Origin: Lentzea californiensis
GTDB lineage: Bacteria > Actinomycetota > Actinomycetes > Mycobacteriales > Pseudonocardiaceae
DNA: 64,000 nucleotides
Reading direction: 5' to 3'
Assembly (NCBI RefSeq): GCF_024648825.1
Contig: NZ_JANBBE010000001.1
Coordinates: 310,001 to 374,000 of the forward strand
Positions 23,315-34,577 of the stretch are shown piece by piece. Positions within the stretch are counted from its first letter, which is position 1. Every line of letters begins with the position of its first letter. The translations under genes were made by a program, and so were the position numbers. Below the pieces are notes generated by a model. That model searched no databases, had not been told where the DNA came from, and worked only from the letters and a program-made list of their open reading frames with translations.

Positions 23315-24877
23315 ATGGGAGAATCGTGGGCCAGACGAGCGGCTGGAATCGGACTGGTGGCGGGCACTGCGCTCGTCCTGTCGTCCGTCTCCGCCACCGC
23401 TGCGCCCGAGGGGGAGATTCGCAACCTCGGTGCGTCCAACGCGGTCAAGGACAACTACATCGTCGTGCTGAAGGACATGAGCACAGCAAGTGTGGACAAC
23501 CTCAGTGCTAAGTACGGCGCGAAGGTGAAGCACTCGTACAAGTCCGCTTTGCGCGGTTTCTCGGCGCAGATGTCCGAAACCCAGGCCAAGCGCCTGGCAG
23601 CAGATCCGGCCGTCGCCTACGTCGAACAGGACGGCGAGGTCCGCATCTCCGACACGCAGACCCCGACCCCGTCGTGGGGCCTCGACCGCATCGACCAGCG
23701 CACGCTCCCGCTGGACAACAGCTACACCTACCCGAACAAGGGCGCCGGCGTCACCGCGTACATCATCGACACCGGCATCCGGAACACCCACACCGACTTC
23801 GGCGGCCGGGCGGTGTCCGGCACCGACACCGTCGACAACGACGCGGACTCCTCGGACTGCAACGGCCACGGAACCCACGTCGCGGGCACCGTCGGCGGCA
23901 CGAAGTACGGCGTCGCCAAGGACGTGAAGCTGGTAGGCGTCCGAGTCCTCAACTGCTCCGGCAGCGGCACCTTCGCAGGCGTCATCGCAGGCATCGACTG
24001 GGTCACCGCGGACGTCCAGGCCAACCCGGCCCGCAAGCCGGCGGTGGCCAACATGTCCCTCGGCGGCGGAGCCAACCAGACCGTCGACGACGCCGTGGCG
24101 CGCTCCATCGCAGCAGGCGTCACCTACGGCCTGGCAGCGGGCAACGACAACGGCGGCAACGCCTGCAACACGTCCCCGGCCCGCACCCCGGAAGCCATCA
24201 CCGTCGGCTCCACGGACCGCACCGACGCCCGCAGCTCGTTCTCGAACCTCGGCAGCTGCCTCGACATCTTCGCCCCGGGCCGCGACATCACGAGCGCCTG
24301 GCTCACGAACGACGAGGCCACCAACACCATCAGCGGCACCTCGATGGCCACCCCGCACGTCGTAGGCGCGGCAGCGGTCTACCTGGGCTCGTCCCCGACG
24401 GCAACCCCGCAGCAGGTCCGCGACGCCTTGGTGGACAATGCCAGCTCCGACGTGGTCACGAGCCCCGGCACCGGCTCCCCGAACAAGCTCCTCCAGATCA
24501 CCGGCACGGCCCCCGGCAACCCGCCGGGCCAGTGCCCCGCGGCGACCAACGACACCGACACCGCAATCCCGGACGCCAGCGAGGTGAAGTCCGCGATCAC
24601 GGTCGCCGACTGCAACGGCAAGGCCAGCACCACCGGCTCCGTGAAGGTCGCCATCAAGCACACCTACCGAGGCGACCTGGAAGTGGCCCTGATCGCCCCC
24701 TCGGGCACGGTGAAGGTCCTGAAGGTCAGCAACGGCTCAGACAGCGCTGACGACCTCAACGCCACCTACGCCGTGAACGTCTCCGCAGAAGACGCCAACG
24801 GCACCTGGCAGCTGCGAGTCCGCGACCTCTACCGCCAGGACACGGGCCACATCGACTCGTGGACGCTCGACATCTAG
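23315..24877 (+). CDS. Secreted subtilisin-like protease with P domain
   Basis: 520 residues. Signal peptide about 1-29 (LVLSSVSATAAPEG), I9 inhibitor propeptide about 45-110 (NYIVVLKDMSTASVDNL), proteinase K-type S8 domain with Asp152 (IIDTGI), His185 (NGHGTHVAG) and Ser343 (GTSMATPHV), then a C-terminal P/Homo B domain about 410-520 with the HTYRGDLEVALIAPSG motif. Expected to be secreted by Sec or Tat, to self-process and degrade extracellular protein. GAGGGAGCTTGCTGCT precedes the ATG. The upstream 150 bases are AT-richer than the surroundings. Not part of the ESX set despite its location; it sits where M. tuberculosis has cutinase genes. Confidence 0.93.
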   Translation: MGESWARRAAGIGLVAGTALVLSSVSATAAPEGEIRNLGASNAVKDNYIVVLKDMSTASVDNLSAKYGAKVKHSYKSALRGFSAQMSETQAKRLAADPAVAYVEQDGEVRISDTQTPTPSWGLDRIDQRTLPLDNSYTYPNKGAGVTAYIIDTGIRNTHTDFGGRAVSGTDTVDNDADSSDCNGHGTHVAGTVGGTKYGVAKDVKLVGVRVLNCSGSGTFAGVIAGIDWVTADVQANPARKPAVANMSLGGGANQTVDDAVARSIAAGVTYGLAAGNDNGGNACNTSPARTPEAITVGSTDRTDARSSFSNLGSCLDIFAPGRDITSAWLTNDEATNTISGTSMATPHVVGAAAVYLGSSPTATPQQVRDALVDNASSDVVTSPGTGSPNKLLQITGTAPGNPPGQCPAATNDTDTAIPDASEVKSAITVADCNGKASTTGSVKVAIKHTYRGDLEVALIAPSGTVKVLKVSNGSDSADDLNATYAVNVSAEDANGTWQLRVRDLYRQDTGHIDSWTLDI

Positions 24878-24892
24878 CCAGCCGCACCACCA

Positions 24893-24924
24893 AGGAGCCC
24901 CCGGTCCCCCCGCCGGGGGCTCCT
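24893..24924 (+). terminator. Terminator after secreted protease gene
   Basis: 12-bp stem (24893-24904 / 24913-24924), 8-base C-rich loop, 15 bases past the stop codon. Confidence 0.8.
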
Positions 24925-25031
24925 CCCTTCCCGGAGGAAAAGCAGGCTGACGCAGAGGCCCCCCTCGATCTCAGAGCCCCCGCGACCCAATCTAGTGTCC
25001 TGCGCCGGAAATTCGTCATCAAAGTATGAAG

Positions 25032-25086
25032 GTTGATGAGGGGAGCTTTCATCAACCTCAGGTTTGGAAAAGCTCCCCTCATCAAC
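25032..25086. repeat. Inverted repeat 1 of intergenic cluster
   Basis: 18-bp arms (25032-25049 and 25069-25086) around a 19-base centre. The centre also holds TCATCAACC, which can pair with GGTTGATGA of the left arm, so two alternative hairpins are possible. The unit GTTGATGA is present three times counting both strands. Not obviously a terminator: it is 150 bases past the protease stop and 500 bases past the truA stop. Confidence 0.6.
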
Positions 25087-25116
25087 GTCGCGGGGCCTCG
25101 GCCACGCCGTCATCAA

Positions 25117-25171
25117 CCGCACGCGGGGCGCTTTCGTGCGCGTGGAGCGCACGAAAGCGCCCCGCGTGCGG
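25117..25171. repeat. Inverted repeat 2, 25-bp perfect arms
   Basis: Arms 25117-25141 and 25147-25171 are perfectly complementary, with a 5-base GTGGA centre. The arm motif CGCACGCGGGG also occurs in the terminator at 63168-63218, so this could be a strong bidirectional terminator between the convergent protease and truA transcripts. Confidence 0.65.
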
Positions 25172-25215
25172 CACGAACGGCAGGGACTTCAGCGGCGGAC
25201 TTCCGGCGTAGGGCA

Positions 25216-25325
25216 CTAGTGGTGCGGCCTGGAAGGTTGCCGGGGGAATGCGCGGTCAGACGGGTGCATCGTGGCGCCCTGCTGGGCGTGGATTACCTCG
25301 CCAACCTTCCGGGTCACACCACTAG
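25216..25325. mobile_element. Possible MITE-like element (27-bp imperfect terminal inverted repeats)
   Basis: Ends 25216-25242 and 25299-25325 match as inverted repeats at 23 of 27 positions and begin and end with CTAG. The 110-base unit holds no reading frame worth calling. CTAG at both outer ends could be a target duplication of the YTAR type known for IS701-family elements, or simply part of the repeat. No transposase is nearby. Confidence 0.35.
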
Positions 25326-25330
25326 CGACG

Positions 25331-25572
25331 AGGTCTGGCACTCCCGCGAAGCCGAAGGCGAGCCGTCCTTACCGAACGGTCTGGGTGGGGTTGCTTCGTC
25401 ACGAGTCGTGCCACAGCACTTGCCCTTGGCTCGTGACGAAGCCACCCACCAACGCGCCCCTCTACGCAACGCGACTCCGCCCAACGCAACAGGCGTGCCA
25501 TCAACCCGCGCACGGCGTAGACCCCCGGCTTTGGATCAGATTGGCGGGGTCTGGGGCGGAGCCCCAGGAAGA
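25331..25572 (-). repeat. Dispersed intergenic repeat, copy A (3' of truA)
   Basis: Contains the blocks GAAGCCGAAGGCGAGCC, CAGGCGTGCCATCAACCC and GATCAGATTGGCGGGGTCTG in this order on the plus strand. The same blocks recur at 34234-34434 and 54884-55040. Each copy lies directly past the stop codon of a minus-strand operon. The final block forms a GGGGC/GCCCC hairpin. Copy A also holds a GCTTCGTCACGAG / CTCGTGACGAAGC inverted repeat. Confidence 0.7.
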
Positions 25573-25585
25573 CAGCGCAAGGAGC

Positions 25586-26380
25586 TCAACGCTCCAACGT
25601 ACGAACCCGCCGAGTCGCCTCAGCCCGAGCGGCAAGCTCCCCATCCCCAGGAAAATCCACCCGAACCAAGCACAACCCATGAGCAGGAGCCACGGTAACC
25701 CCGCTAGCCCGCCCACTAAGCGACAACAAGGACGAAGGCCACTCGACACCCTTCCGCCCCTCCCCAACAGCCAGCAACGCCCCAATGAGCGACCGAACCA
25801 TCGAGTGGCAGAACGCATCAGCAGACACAAACGCCGTGACCACCCCATCATCCGAAGACCGCACCAGCTCAAGCCGCTGCAGCTCCCGGATGGTGGTAGC
25901 CCCCTCACGCCGCTTGCAGAACGCACAAAAGTCGTGCTCTCCCAACAAAAGCCGCGCAGCCTCATTCATCGCGGAAACGTCCAGCGGACGAGGCCAGGCC
26001 AGGGTGTCCAACCGCCGCAACGGATGCGCCCCAAAGGCAGCGTCGGTAACGCGGTACTCGTAGTGCCGCCGCATCGCGGAGAACCGGGCGTCAAAGGCAG
26101 CAGGCACCACCCGGGCAGAAAAAACCCGGACGTCCGAAGGCAACGCCCGCGCCAGCCGCTTGGGCAGCCCGGCAACGTCAACGACGGAAGGCAGGTCAGC
26201 GTGAGCGACCTGCCCGGAGGCGTGCACGCCGGCATCGGTGCGCCCGGCCACGGTCAGCGAGACGTCCTCCCGCAGCACCATCGACAGCGTGTCCTCGAGA
26301 ACGCCGCAGACGGTTCGCCGGGAAGGCTGCCGCGCCCACCCGGAGAACTCGGTGCCGTCGTATCCCAGGTCGAACCGCAC
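25586..26380 (-). CDS. truA: tRNA pseudouridine(38-40) synthase TruA
   Basis: TruA isomerises uridines 38-40 in the anticodon arm of many tRNAs. 264 residues, normal length. Motifs: [14 protein letters not shown], catalytic Asp49 in [17 protein letters not shown], and [17 protein letters not shown] start at 26380; no other in-frame start exists after the last upstream stop. It follows rplQ by 56 bases, with a hairpin (26387-26419) between them that may modulate read-through. Last gene of the alpha operon, as in M. tuberculosis. Confidence 0.95.
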   Translation of the reverse strand: MRFDLGYDGTEFSGWARQPSRRTVCGVLEDTLSMVLREDVSLTVAGRTDAGVHASGQVAHADLPSVVDVAGLPKRLARALPSDVRVFSARVVPAAFDARFSAMRRHYEYRVTDAAFGAHPLRRLDTLAWPRPLDVSAMNEAARLLLGEHDFCAFCKRREGATTIRELQRLELVRSSDDGVVTAFVSADAFCHSMVRSLIGALLAVGEGRKGVEWPSSLLSLSGRASGVTVAPAHGLCLVRVDFPGDGELAARAEATRRVRTLER

Positions 26381-26386
26381 ACGAAC

Positions 26387-26419
26387 GAGCCCGCCGTCCC
26401 CATGGGGAACGACGGGCTC
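26387..26419 (-). terminator. Hairpin between rplQ and truA
   Basis: Imperfect inverted repeat of about 14 bp (26387-26401 / 26404-26419) with a 2-base centre, directly before the truA GTG and 18 bases past the rplQ stop. It probably attenuates transcription into truA or occludes its start. Confidence 0.5.
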
Positions 26420-26436
26420 GTCAGCAGGAGAACTGC

Positions 26437-27009
26437 TCAGGACTCGTCCTTCTTGTCCTTGGCCTCTTCTGCCTTGACGTCCTCGGCCGACGGCTCGCCG
26501 TCAACCTCGACAGCGCCCTCGGCGGGCTCGTCGGCGGCGTCCTTCGTCGCGGACTCGGGCGCGTCAGCGTCCTGGTCGACGACCTCGGCGGCCGGCTTCT
26601 CGTCCTTGGCGAACTTGGTCTTGCGCGCAGCCTCGGCCTCGGTGGAGACGAGCTTCTGCTGCACCAGCTCGATGATGGCCATGGGGGCGTTGTCGCCCTT
26701 GCGCGCCAGCGTCTTGGTGATGCGGGTGTAGCCACCGGAACGGTCGCTGAAGAACGGACCGATCTCGGCGATCAGCTTGTGCACGACGTCCTTGTCGCGG
26801 ATCAGCTTCATGATCTCGCGACGGTTGTGCAGGTCGCCGGCCTTGGCCTTGGAAATGATCTTCTCGGCGTACGGACGCAGCCGCTTCGCCTTCGTCTCAG
26901 TGGTCTTGATCCGGCCGTGCTGGAACAACGCCGTCGCCAGGTTGGCGAGCAGCAGCCGCTCGTGCGCCGGAGACCCACCGAGCCGGGGGCCCTTGGTAGG
27001 GGTGGGCAT
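26437..27009 (-). CDS. rplQ: 50S ribosomal protein L17 with acidic C-terminal extension
   Basis: The first 120 residues are a normal L17 ([25 protein letters not shown] in the family pattern; IIELVQQKL at its end). From about residue 125 to 190 there is an added tail rich in Asp, Glu, Ala and Lys ([19 protein letters not shown]). Such tails occur in some actinobacteria, so this is a lineage feature rather than a fusion. AGGAGCAAGCG precedes the ATG. Part of the rpoA operon, 51 bases after rpoA. Confidence 0.95.
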   Translation of the reverse strand: MPTPTKGPRLGGSPAHERLLLANLATALFQHGRIKTTETKAKRLRPYAEKIISKAKAGDLHNRREIMKLIRDKDVVHKLIAEIGPFFSDRSGGYTRITKTLARKGDNAPMAIIELVQQKLVSTEAEAARKTKFAKDEKPAAEVVDQDADAPESATKDAADEPAEGAVEVDGEPSAEDVKAEEAKDKKDES

Positions 27010-27060
27010 CGCTTGCTCCTGTAGTTACTAAAAGAGATCCTCTAGCTCTGAATCAGAGCG

Positions 27061-28119
27061 TCAGAGCTGCTCGGTCTCCGCGTAGTCCTGACCGTCGTCG
27101 TGCGGGTCCAGGCCGGTACCGGCGCCCCAGCCCGTGTCACCGGGGTGGTAGTCGGCAGCAGCCGCGGACGGGTCGAACCCAGGAGGCGAGTCCTTCAGCG
27201 CGAGGCCGAGACCGACGAGCTTCATCTTGACCTCGTCGATCGACTTCGCACCGAAGTTGCGGATGTCCAGCAGGTCCGCTTCGCTGCGCGACACGAGCTC
27301 GCCGACGGTGTGGATGCCTTCCCGCTTCAAGCAGTTGTAGGAACGGACCGTGAGGTCCAGATCCTCGATAGGCATCGCGAACGCGGCGATGGTGTCAGCC
27401 TCGGCCGGCGACGGGCCGATCTCGATGCCCTCGGCGTCGATGTTCAGCTCGCGAGCGAGGCCGAACAGCTCAACCAGGGTCTTGCCCGCGGAGGCAACAG
27501 CGTCCCTCGGGGTGATCGAGGGCTTGCTCTCCACGTCGAGGATCAGCTTGTCGAAGTCCGTACGCTGCTCGACACGAGTGGCCTCGACCTTGTACGTCAC
27601 CTTGAGAACCGGCGAGTAGATCGAGTCGACGGGGATGCGGCCGATCTCGGCGCCCGCCTGCTTGTTCTGGACAGCCGGGACGTAGCCGCGACCGCGCTCG
27701 ACGACGAGCTCGATCTCCAGCTTGCCCTTGCCGTTCAGGGTGGCGATGTGCAGGTCGGGGTTGTGCACGGTGACACCGGCCGGAGGCACGATGTCGCCCG
27801 CGGTCACCACACCGGGGCCCTGCTTGCGCAGGTACATGGTCACCGGCTCGTCCTCCTCGGACGAGACGACGAGCTCCTTCAGGTTCAGGATGACGTCGGT
27901 GACGTCCTCCTTCACCCCGGGAACCGTGGTGAACTCGTGCAGCACGCCGTCGATGCGGATGCTCGTGACAGCAGCACCGGGGATCGACGAGAGCAGCGTG
28001 CGGCGGATCGAGTTGCCGAGCGTGTAACCGAAGCCCGGCTCCAGCGGTTCGATGACGAACCGTGAACGGGTCTCGGAGACCGCTTCCTCGGCGAGCGAGG
28101 GGCGCTGGGAAATCAGCAC
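27061..28119 (-). CDS. rpoA: RNA polymerase alpha subunit
   Basis: Alpha dimerises to nucleate RNA polymerase assembly and binds UP elements and activators through its C-terminal domain. 352 residues. N-terminal domain with [23 protein letters not shown]-terminal domain with [22 protein letters not shown] and [17 protein letters not shown] start after AAAGGTAGAACCCA. A 13-bp hairpin lies between rpsD and rpoA, so rpoA level may be set separately. The last 30 residues are a Gly/Asp-rich tail. Confidence 0.97.
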   Translation of the reverse strand: MLISQRPSLAEEAVSETRSRFVIEPLEPGFGYTLGNSIRRTLLSSIPGAAVTSIRIDGVLHEFTTVPGVKEDVTDVILNLKELVVSSEEDEPVTMYLRKQGPGVVTAGDIVPPAGVTVHNPDLHIATLNGKGKLEIELVVERGRGYVPAVQNKQAGAEIGRIPVDSIYSPVLKVTYKVEATRVEQRTDFDKLILDVESKPSITPRDAVASAGKTLVELFGLARELNIDAEGIEIGPSPAEADTIAAFAMPIEDLDLTVRSYNCLKREGIHTVGELVSRSEADLLDIRNFGAKSIDEVKMKLVGLGLALKDSPPGFDPSAAAADYHPGDTGWGAGTGLDPHDDGQDYAETEQL

Positions 28120-28232
28120 TGGGTTCTACCTTTCCGACAACGACGCCCGCTATTTGACGCCGTCAACAACAGCCAGCCACGAGGACCGGCAAACGCACTC
28201 GGCACACCCTTCGCGCCGATGCGGGACCCGAC

Positions 28233-28265
28233 CCGAGCCACCGTCCACGAGAGACGGTGGCTCGG
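28233..28265 (-). terminator. In-operon hairpin between rpsD and rpoA
   Basis: Perfect 13-bp stem (28233-28245 / 28253-28265) with a 7-base loop, starting 7 bases past the rpsD stop. It is strong enough to act as a terminator or attenuator, or as a 3'-end stabiliser of the rpsD message. Confidence 0.6.
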
Positions 28266-28271
28266 AGAGGA

Positions 28272-28877
28272 TCACTTCGAGTAGAGCTCGACGATGAGCT
28301 GCTCGGTGACAGGCGTGTCGATCTGCGCGCGCTCGGGCAGCTGGTGCACGAGGATGCGCAGGTTCGAGGACACGACCTGCAGCCAAGCGGGAATCGGGCG
28401 GTCACCGAAGGACGCGCGAGCAGCCTCGAAAGGCAGCGTCGGCATGGACTTCGGCTTCACGTCGATGATGTCGAACTTCGACACCTGGTAGCTCGGGATG
28501 TTCACCTTGTGGCCGTTGACCAGGAAGTGACCGTGGCTGACCAGCTGGCGAGCCTGGCGACGCGTGCGGGCGAGGCCCGCGCGGTACACCACGTTGTCGA
28601 GGCGGGCCTCGAGGATCTGGAGCAGGTTCTCGCCGGTCTTGCCGGGGCGACGAACCGCTTCCTTGTAGTAACGGACGAACTGCTTCTCGAGCACGCCGTA
28701 GGTGTAACGAGCCTTCTGCTTCTCCTGGAGCTGCAGCAGGTACTCGGACTCCTTGACCCGGCCACGACCGTGCTGGCCGGGCGGGTACGGACGGCGCTCG
28801 AAGGCCTGGTCCCCACCAACGAGGTCAACCTTCAGACGACGCGAGATGCGCGTCGCGGGTCCCGTATAACGAGCCAT
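28272..28877 (-). CDS. rpsD: 30S ribosomal protein S4
   Basis: S4 starts assembly of the 16S 5' domain. 201 residues. MARYTGPATRISRRLKVDL lacks the N-terminal zinc cysteines, so it is the C-minus form. The S4 RNA-binding domain is at about 90-150 (LDNVVYRAGLARTRRQARQLV, VNGHKVNIPSYQV). AGGAGTAAGAACTA precedes the ATG. In the operon rpsM-rpsK-rpsD-rpoA. Confidence 0.97.
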   Translation of the reverse strand: MARYTGPATRISRRLKVDLVGGDQAFERRPYPPGQHGRGRVKESEYLLQLQEKQKARYTYGVLEKQFVRYYKEAVRRPGKTGENLLQILEARLDNVVYRAGLARTRRQARQLVSHGHFLVNGHKVNIPSYQVSKFDIIDVKPKSMPTLPFEAARASFGDRPIPAWLQVVSSNLRILVHQLPERAQIDTPVTEQLIVELYSK

Positions 28878-28900
28878 TAGTTCTTACTCCTCCCCGTGCC

Positions 28901-29308
28901 TCAGACCCGGCGCCGCTTGGGCGGGCGGCAGCCGTTGTGGGGCTGCGGGGTCACGTCCTGGATGGTGCCGACCTCGAGACCGGCGGCCTGCAGTGAACGG
29001 ATCGCGGTCTCACGGCCGGAGCCGGGACCCTTGACGAACACGTCCACCTTGCGCATGCCGTGCTCGGCGGCCTTGCGGGCGGCGTTCTCGGCAGCCATCT
29101 GCGCCGCGAACGGCGTGGACTTGCGCGAGCCCTTGAAGCCCACGTGGCCGGCGGACGCCCAGCTGATCACGTTGCCCAGCGGGTCCGTGATGGACACGAT
29201 GGTGTTGTTGAACGTGCTCTTGATGTGCGCCTGGCCGTGCGAGACGTTCTTCTTTTCCTTGCGCCGGATCTTCTTGACCCCGGCGCCCGTACGGGACTTG
29301 GGTGGCAA
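28901..29308 (-). CDS. rpsK: 30S ribosomal protein S11
   Basis: S11 lines the platform and mRNA exit region. 135 residues: [59 protein letters not shown], ending [11 protein letters not shown]. The start is TTG at 29308, with AGGAG 6 bases before it; no ATG or GTG is available in frame. Confidence 0.97.
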   Translation of the reverse strand: MPPKSRTGAGVKKIRRKEKKNVSHGQAHIKSTFNNTIVSITDPLGNVISWASAGHVGFKGSRKSTPFAAQMAAENAARKAAEHGMRKVDVFVKGPGSGRETAIRSLQAAGLEVGTIQDVTPQPHNGCRPPKRRRV

Positions 29309-29345
29309 AACGAACTCCTAAGTTGAGGGCAGCAGACGCGAGGTC

Positions 29346-29726
29346 TTACTTCTTGCCGGCCTTCTTCTTGCCGGCCACGGTCTTCTTCGGACCCTTGCGG
29401 GTACGGGCGTTCGTCTTCGTGCGCTGCCCACGAACGGGCAGGCCGCGACGGTGCCGAAGACCCTCGTAGCAACCGATCTCCATCTTGCGACGGATGTCGG
29501 CCGCGACCTCACGGCGAAGGTCACCCTCGACCTTGTAGTTCGTCTCGATGTGGTCCCGCAGCTTGGCGAGGTCGTCGTCCGTCAGATCCTTCACCCGGAG
29601 GTCCGGGGAGATCTCCGTGGCGGTGAGCAGCTCCTTGGAGCGCGTACGACCGATGCCGAAGATGTAGGTGAGCGCGATCTCCATCCGCTTTTCGCGGGGG
29701 AGGTCGACGCCAGCGAGTCGTGCCAT
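29346..29726 (-). CDS. rpsM: 30S ribosomal protein S13
   Basis: S13 bridges the subunits and contacts P-site tRNA. 126 residues with [30 protein letters not shown] and the tail [18 protein letters not shown] followed by a Lys-rich end. CAGGAGTTAACCGCCAC precedes the ATG. The 216-base gap to rpmJ upstream shows no strong hairpin or frame. Confidence 0.97.
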   Translation of the reverse strand: MARLAGVDLPREKRMEIALTYIFGIGRTRSKELLTATEISPDLRVKDLTDDDLAKLRDHIETNYKVEGDLRREVAADIRRKMEIGCYEGLRHRRGLPVRGQRTKTNARTRKGPKKTVAGKKKAGKK

Positions 29727-29942
29727 GTGGCGGTTAACTCCTGTCGATTACTTCCAGGTCTGCTCCTCGCCCAATTCCGGTGACTGACTCGCTGTCTGTC
29801 GTTCCGGCTGCTCTCACAGCCGGTGTCCCGGCCCCGGCCTGGAATCCGGGGGTGTCCGCACGCATGGAGCCCGTGCGGTAGGTGCGAGGAGTTTCTGGTT
29901 ACTGCGTCATCGAAGGATCCCGACGAGCGCGAGTGGAACTGC

Positions 29943-30056
29943 TCAGCCCTGGCGCTGCTTGTGGCGCAGGTTCTCGCAGATCACCATGACCCGGCCGTGA
30001 CGGCGGATCACCTTGCACTTGTCGCAGATCTTCTTGACGCTCGGCTGAACCTTCAC
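29943..30056 (-). CDS. rpmJ: 50S ribosomal protein L36 (zinc-binding form)
   Basis: 37 residues, too short for automated frame lists but clear: a GTG at 30056 with AGGAGAT 7 bases upstream opens [20 protein letters not shown] and the frame closes with NLRHKQRQG. Cys residues in ICDKCK, Cys in VICEN and the His near the end form the zinc ribbon, so this is the C-plus type. It lies 25 bases after infA, the usual actinobacterial order infA-rpmJ-rpsM. Confidence 0.95.
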   Translation of the reverse strand: MKVQPSVKKICDKCKVIRRHGRVMVICENLRHKQRQG

Positions 30057-30081
30057 GCCTGAGATCTCCTGCTACTGGAGG

Positions 30082-30303
30082 TCACTTGTAGCGGTAGACG
30101 ATGCGCCCGCGGGACAGGTCGTAGGGCGAGAGCTCCACGACGACCCGGTCCTCAGGGAGGATGCGGATGTAGTGCTGTCGCATCTTGCCGCTGATGTGCG
30201 CGAGTACCTTGTGACCGTTCTCCAACTCGACCCTGAACATCGCGTTGGGGAGCGGCTCGACTACGCGGCCCTCGACCTCAATGGCCCCGTCCTTCTTGCC
30301 CAT
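30082..30303 (-). CDS. infA: Translation initiation factor IF-1
   Basis: IF-1 occupies the ribosomal A site during initiation. 73 residues, an OB fold starting [20 protein letters not shown] and ending [12 protein letters not shown], exactly the family length. The ATG at 30303 has GGAGG only 2 bases before it, unusually close. An AT-rich TTAATATCA stretch 20-30 bases upstream is a possible -10 region of the infA-rpmJ-rpsM operon, without a convincing -35. Confidence 0.96.
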   Translation of the reverse strand: MGKKDGAIEVEGRVVEPLPNAMFRVELENGHKVLAHISGKMRQHYIRILPEDRVVVELSPYDLSRGRIVYRYK

Positions 30304-30424
30304 GTCCTCCGCGTTTCGTGACGGTGATATTAACTTTGGACGCGCGCCACTCCGGCTCGATCTGACCTCGGAGGGCACGACTGAACCGGCGCAACTGATG
30401 CGCCACCTGACCAGTGTACGCAGC

Positions 30425-31114
30425 TCACTGCGGCAACCCAAATCGGGTCCGCTCAGAGCCCGTGGCCGGCTGCGCACCCCGTTCGAGAACGGGCTTCAGG
30501 CGCGCGATGTCGTTGATCTCGGACTCGTGCCTGCCGAGCACCGACCGCAACGTCCGCAGGCGCTGAGCAGCGGCCCTCGACCCGTACCCGGTCTCGTCGG
30601 AACACCGCTGAGCTGCGTTGTTGAGCGCGGCGTCGCCCGATCTGACGCCGTAGCTCTCCAGGCTCGGGTCGCCGGGCCCGCGCTGGGTGAACCCGGCGCG
30701 GTCGAGGCAGTGCAGCAACGTCGCCCCGGCGGCCCGCGTCTCGGCGGCCTCCGGCCCGGACCGGAGCAGGACGTCCCACTCCCGCACGACGACGTCGTGC
30801 AGCACCGTGATGCGACTCACTGCGTCGACGTACTCCCACGACGCGGCGGCACGGACACCGCCCCCGCACCCGCCGTCGACGGGTTCGGGCGGACTGACGA
30901 AGTTCGGACGCCGCACGATGACGTCGGAGAACGGCGGTCGGCAGCCCTCCGCCGCCGCGATGGCGTCGGCCAGGAAGATCCGGGCGGCGATGCGCTCCGC
31001 CGGCACGTCCTGGTAGGTGAAATCGGTGGCCGGCTTGGTGGCAGCGCAGCCTGCAAGTGGAATCAGAAGGGCGGACAGGACGAAACGGGTTACCCCCACA
31101 ATGCCCCCAAGCAT
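30425..31114 (-). CDS. Putative lipoprotein of unknown function
   Basis: 229 residues with a lipoprotein signal: basic Arg at 10, hydrophobic [13 protein letters not shown] and lipobox Cys about 23, so the mature protein is anchored outside the cytoplasmic membrane. The rest is soluble, with four further Cys (for example CRPP and GGCGGG near 58-82, then LLHCLD and QRCSDE) that could form disulfides. Start could also be a GTG five codons later, which has GGGGG upstream. It sits alone between map and infA, reading the same way, after the map terminator. I do not recognise the family. Confidence 0.65.
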   Translation of the reverse strand: MLGGIVGVTRFVLSALLIPLAGCAATKPATDFTYQDVPAERIAARIFLADAIAAAEGCRPPFSDVIVRRPNFVSPPEPVDGGCGGGVRAAASWEYVDAVSRITVLHDVVVREWDVLLRSGPEAAETRAAGATLLHCLDRAGFTQRGPGDPSLESYGVRSGDAALNNAAQRCSDETGYGSRAAAQRLRTLRSVLGRHESEINDIARLKPVLERGAQPATGSERTRFGLPQ

Positions 31115-31160
31115 TGGACTCGTTCGTCAACCTCGACCGTATCGGCCCTGACAAACGAAA

Positions 31161-31192
31161 TAGCCCCGTTCACCGGAGGGTGAACGGGGCTA
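31161..31192 (-). terminator. Terminator after secY-adk-map
   Basis: Perfect 14-bp stem (31161-31174 / 31179-31192) with a GGAG loop, 28 bases past the map stop. Confidence 0.85.
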
Positions 31193-31219
31193 CGTCCGAA
31201 AACGTTGGGGCACTTGGCC

Positions 31220-31996
31220 TTACTCGGGCGCGGTGAGCACCCAGGGACCGTCCTCGGTGATCGCGACGCTGTGCTCCCAGTGGGCGGCACGCGTGCCATC
31301 GAGCGTGACGACGGTCCAGCCGTCCTCCAGCTCCTGGGAGTCGTCCGTGCCGAGCGTGAGCATCGGCTCGATCGCGATGGCCATGCCGACCTTGAGCCTG
31401 GGGCCCTTGCCGGGCTTGCCGAAGTTCGGCAGGAACGGCTCCATGTGCATCTTGGAGCCGATGCCGTGGCCGCCGTAGTCCGCCACGACGCCGTACTCGA
31501 TGCCGTCGCGCTCCCCCGACTCGATGGCGGAGGACTCGATGGCGAACGAGATGTCCGTCAGCCGGCCGCCGGGCAGCGCGGCCTCGATGCCCGCGAGCAT
31601 CGACAGCCTGGTCGCCTCGGACAGCTTGTGGTCCGCGGGGGACAGCTCGCCGACGCCGACCGTCACGGCCGAGTCGCCGTGCCAGTCGTCGAGGATCGCG
31701 CCGCAGTCGATGGAGATCAGGTCGCCCTCGGCCAGCACCTGCGTCTTGCTGGGGATGCCGTGGACGATCTGCTCGTTCACCGAGGCGCAGATGCTCGCCG
31801 GGAAGCCGTGGTAGCCCTTGAAGGACGGAACGGCGCCGGCGTCGCGGATGGTCTGCTCGGCGATCTCGTCGAGGTCCCACGTGGAGACCCCGGGCTTCAC
31901 CGCGTCCACGACGTTCTGCAACGCCCGTGCCACGACCAGGCCGGAGGCGCGCATGGCCTCCAGCTGGCCGCGGGTCTTGATCTCGATCTTGCTCAT
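31220..31996 (-). CDS. map: Type I methionine aminopeptidase
   Basis: Removes the initiator methionine from nascent proteins in the cytoplasm. 258 residues from the ATG at 31996 (MSKIEIKTRGQLEAMRASG). Metal-site motifs: IDCGAILDDWHGDSAVT, YGGHGIG, IEPMLTLG and WEHSVAI. A GTG at 32059 overlapping the adk stop (GTGA) would add 21 residues and is a real alternative. Last gene of secY-adk-map. Confidence 0.95.
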   Translation of the reverse strand: MSKIEIKTRGQLEAMRASGLVVARALQNVVDAVKPGVSTWDLDEIAEQTIRDAGAVPSFKGYHGFPASICASVNEQIVHGIPSKTQVLAEGDLISIDCGAILDDWHGDSAVTVGVGELSPADHKLSEATRLSMLAGIEAALPGGRLTDISFAIESSAIESGERDGIEYGVVADYGGHGIGSKMHMEPFLPNFGKPGKGPRLKVGMAIAIEPMLTLGTDDSQELEDGWTVVTLDGTRAAHWEHSVAITEDGPWVLTAPE

Positions 31997-32055
31997 GCCT
32001 TCACGATCTGTTGCACGTGTGACGACGGAACGGAGCCTGTCGACCAGCCCGCCGG

Positions 32056-33915
<1,860 letters not shown>

Positions 33916-34233
33916 GCGAACCTCCTGAGCGTTGCCGACCCCCAGGGACCGGCACATGCGGTAGTTGGCAGGCCGAGTCAGGTAGCCACGACCAAGCAAC
34001 CCGGAGGACATCCGGGTTCAGCCCGCGACTCTAACAGCCCTCCAGGACCAGCCCGTACCCAGTGGCCAATCACAGGTTCCAACTCGTTGATCTCTGACCG
34101 ATCCACTAGGCCATCCGGGGTAGCAGCCCCAGTAAATCCGTGCTAGGACCAGCGATTACGCCGTCCGCGAACGTCAGCGACAGCCCAAAAGTTCCTCAGG
34201 AAATACCCGCAAAGCGAACCCGACCCAACCACC

Positions 34234-34434
34234 GCGAAGCCGAAGGCGAGCCGTCCCCCGCACGCGATGCCGAAGGCGAGCTGTCCTTACCGCGCGGTCA
34301 GGGCGGTGGGGTCCCGTCACAACGCACCCTCAACGCAACAGGCAGCCGCCCAACGCAACAGGCGTGCCATCAACCCACCCACGGCGCCACCCCCGATCAG
34401 ATTGCCGGAGGTCTGGGGGCAGAGCCCCAGGAAA
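34234..34434 (-). repeat. Dispersed intergenic repeat, copy B (3' of rplO)
   Basis: Carries the blocks GAAGCCGAAGGCGAGCC (a second, variant copy follows 30 bases later), CAGGCGTGCCATCAACCC and CCCCGATCAGATTGCCGG, then GGTCTGGGGGCAGAGCCCC. It is closest to copy C at 54884-55040. It lies just beyond the rplO terminator. Confidence 0.75.
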
Positions 34435-34526
34435 ACGGACGCAACCGCAAGGCCGCCTGCAAGGTGACCACCCGCCCACTCGCCGCCCCACAGCACAAAC
34501 CCGCGTCCCAACCCCCGGAGACGCCA

Positions 34527-34557
34527 AAGGGCCCCGAGGCAAAGCCTCAGGGCCCTT
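34527..34557 (-). terminator. Terminator of the spc operon after rplO
   Basis: 14-bp stem with one mismatch (34527-34540 / 34544-34557) and an AAA loop, 20 bases past the rplO stop. Confidence 0.8.
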
Positions 34558-34577
34558 CAGACATCTACCAGCGGCAA

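Larger units (their letters stand above)
33916..34577. other. Intergenic region secY-rplO
   Basis: 662 bases without a gene. It holds the secY leader (33916-34140; no convincing -35/-10 pair, only a weak TTAGAGT), dispersed repeat copy B (34234-34434) and the rplO terminator (34527-34557). Confidence 0.6.
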
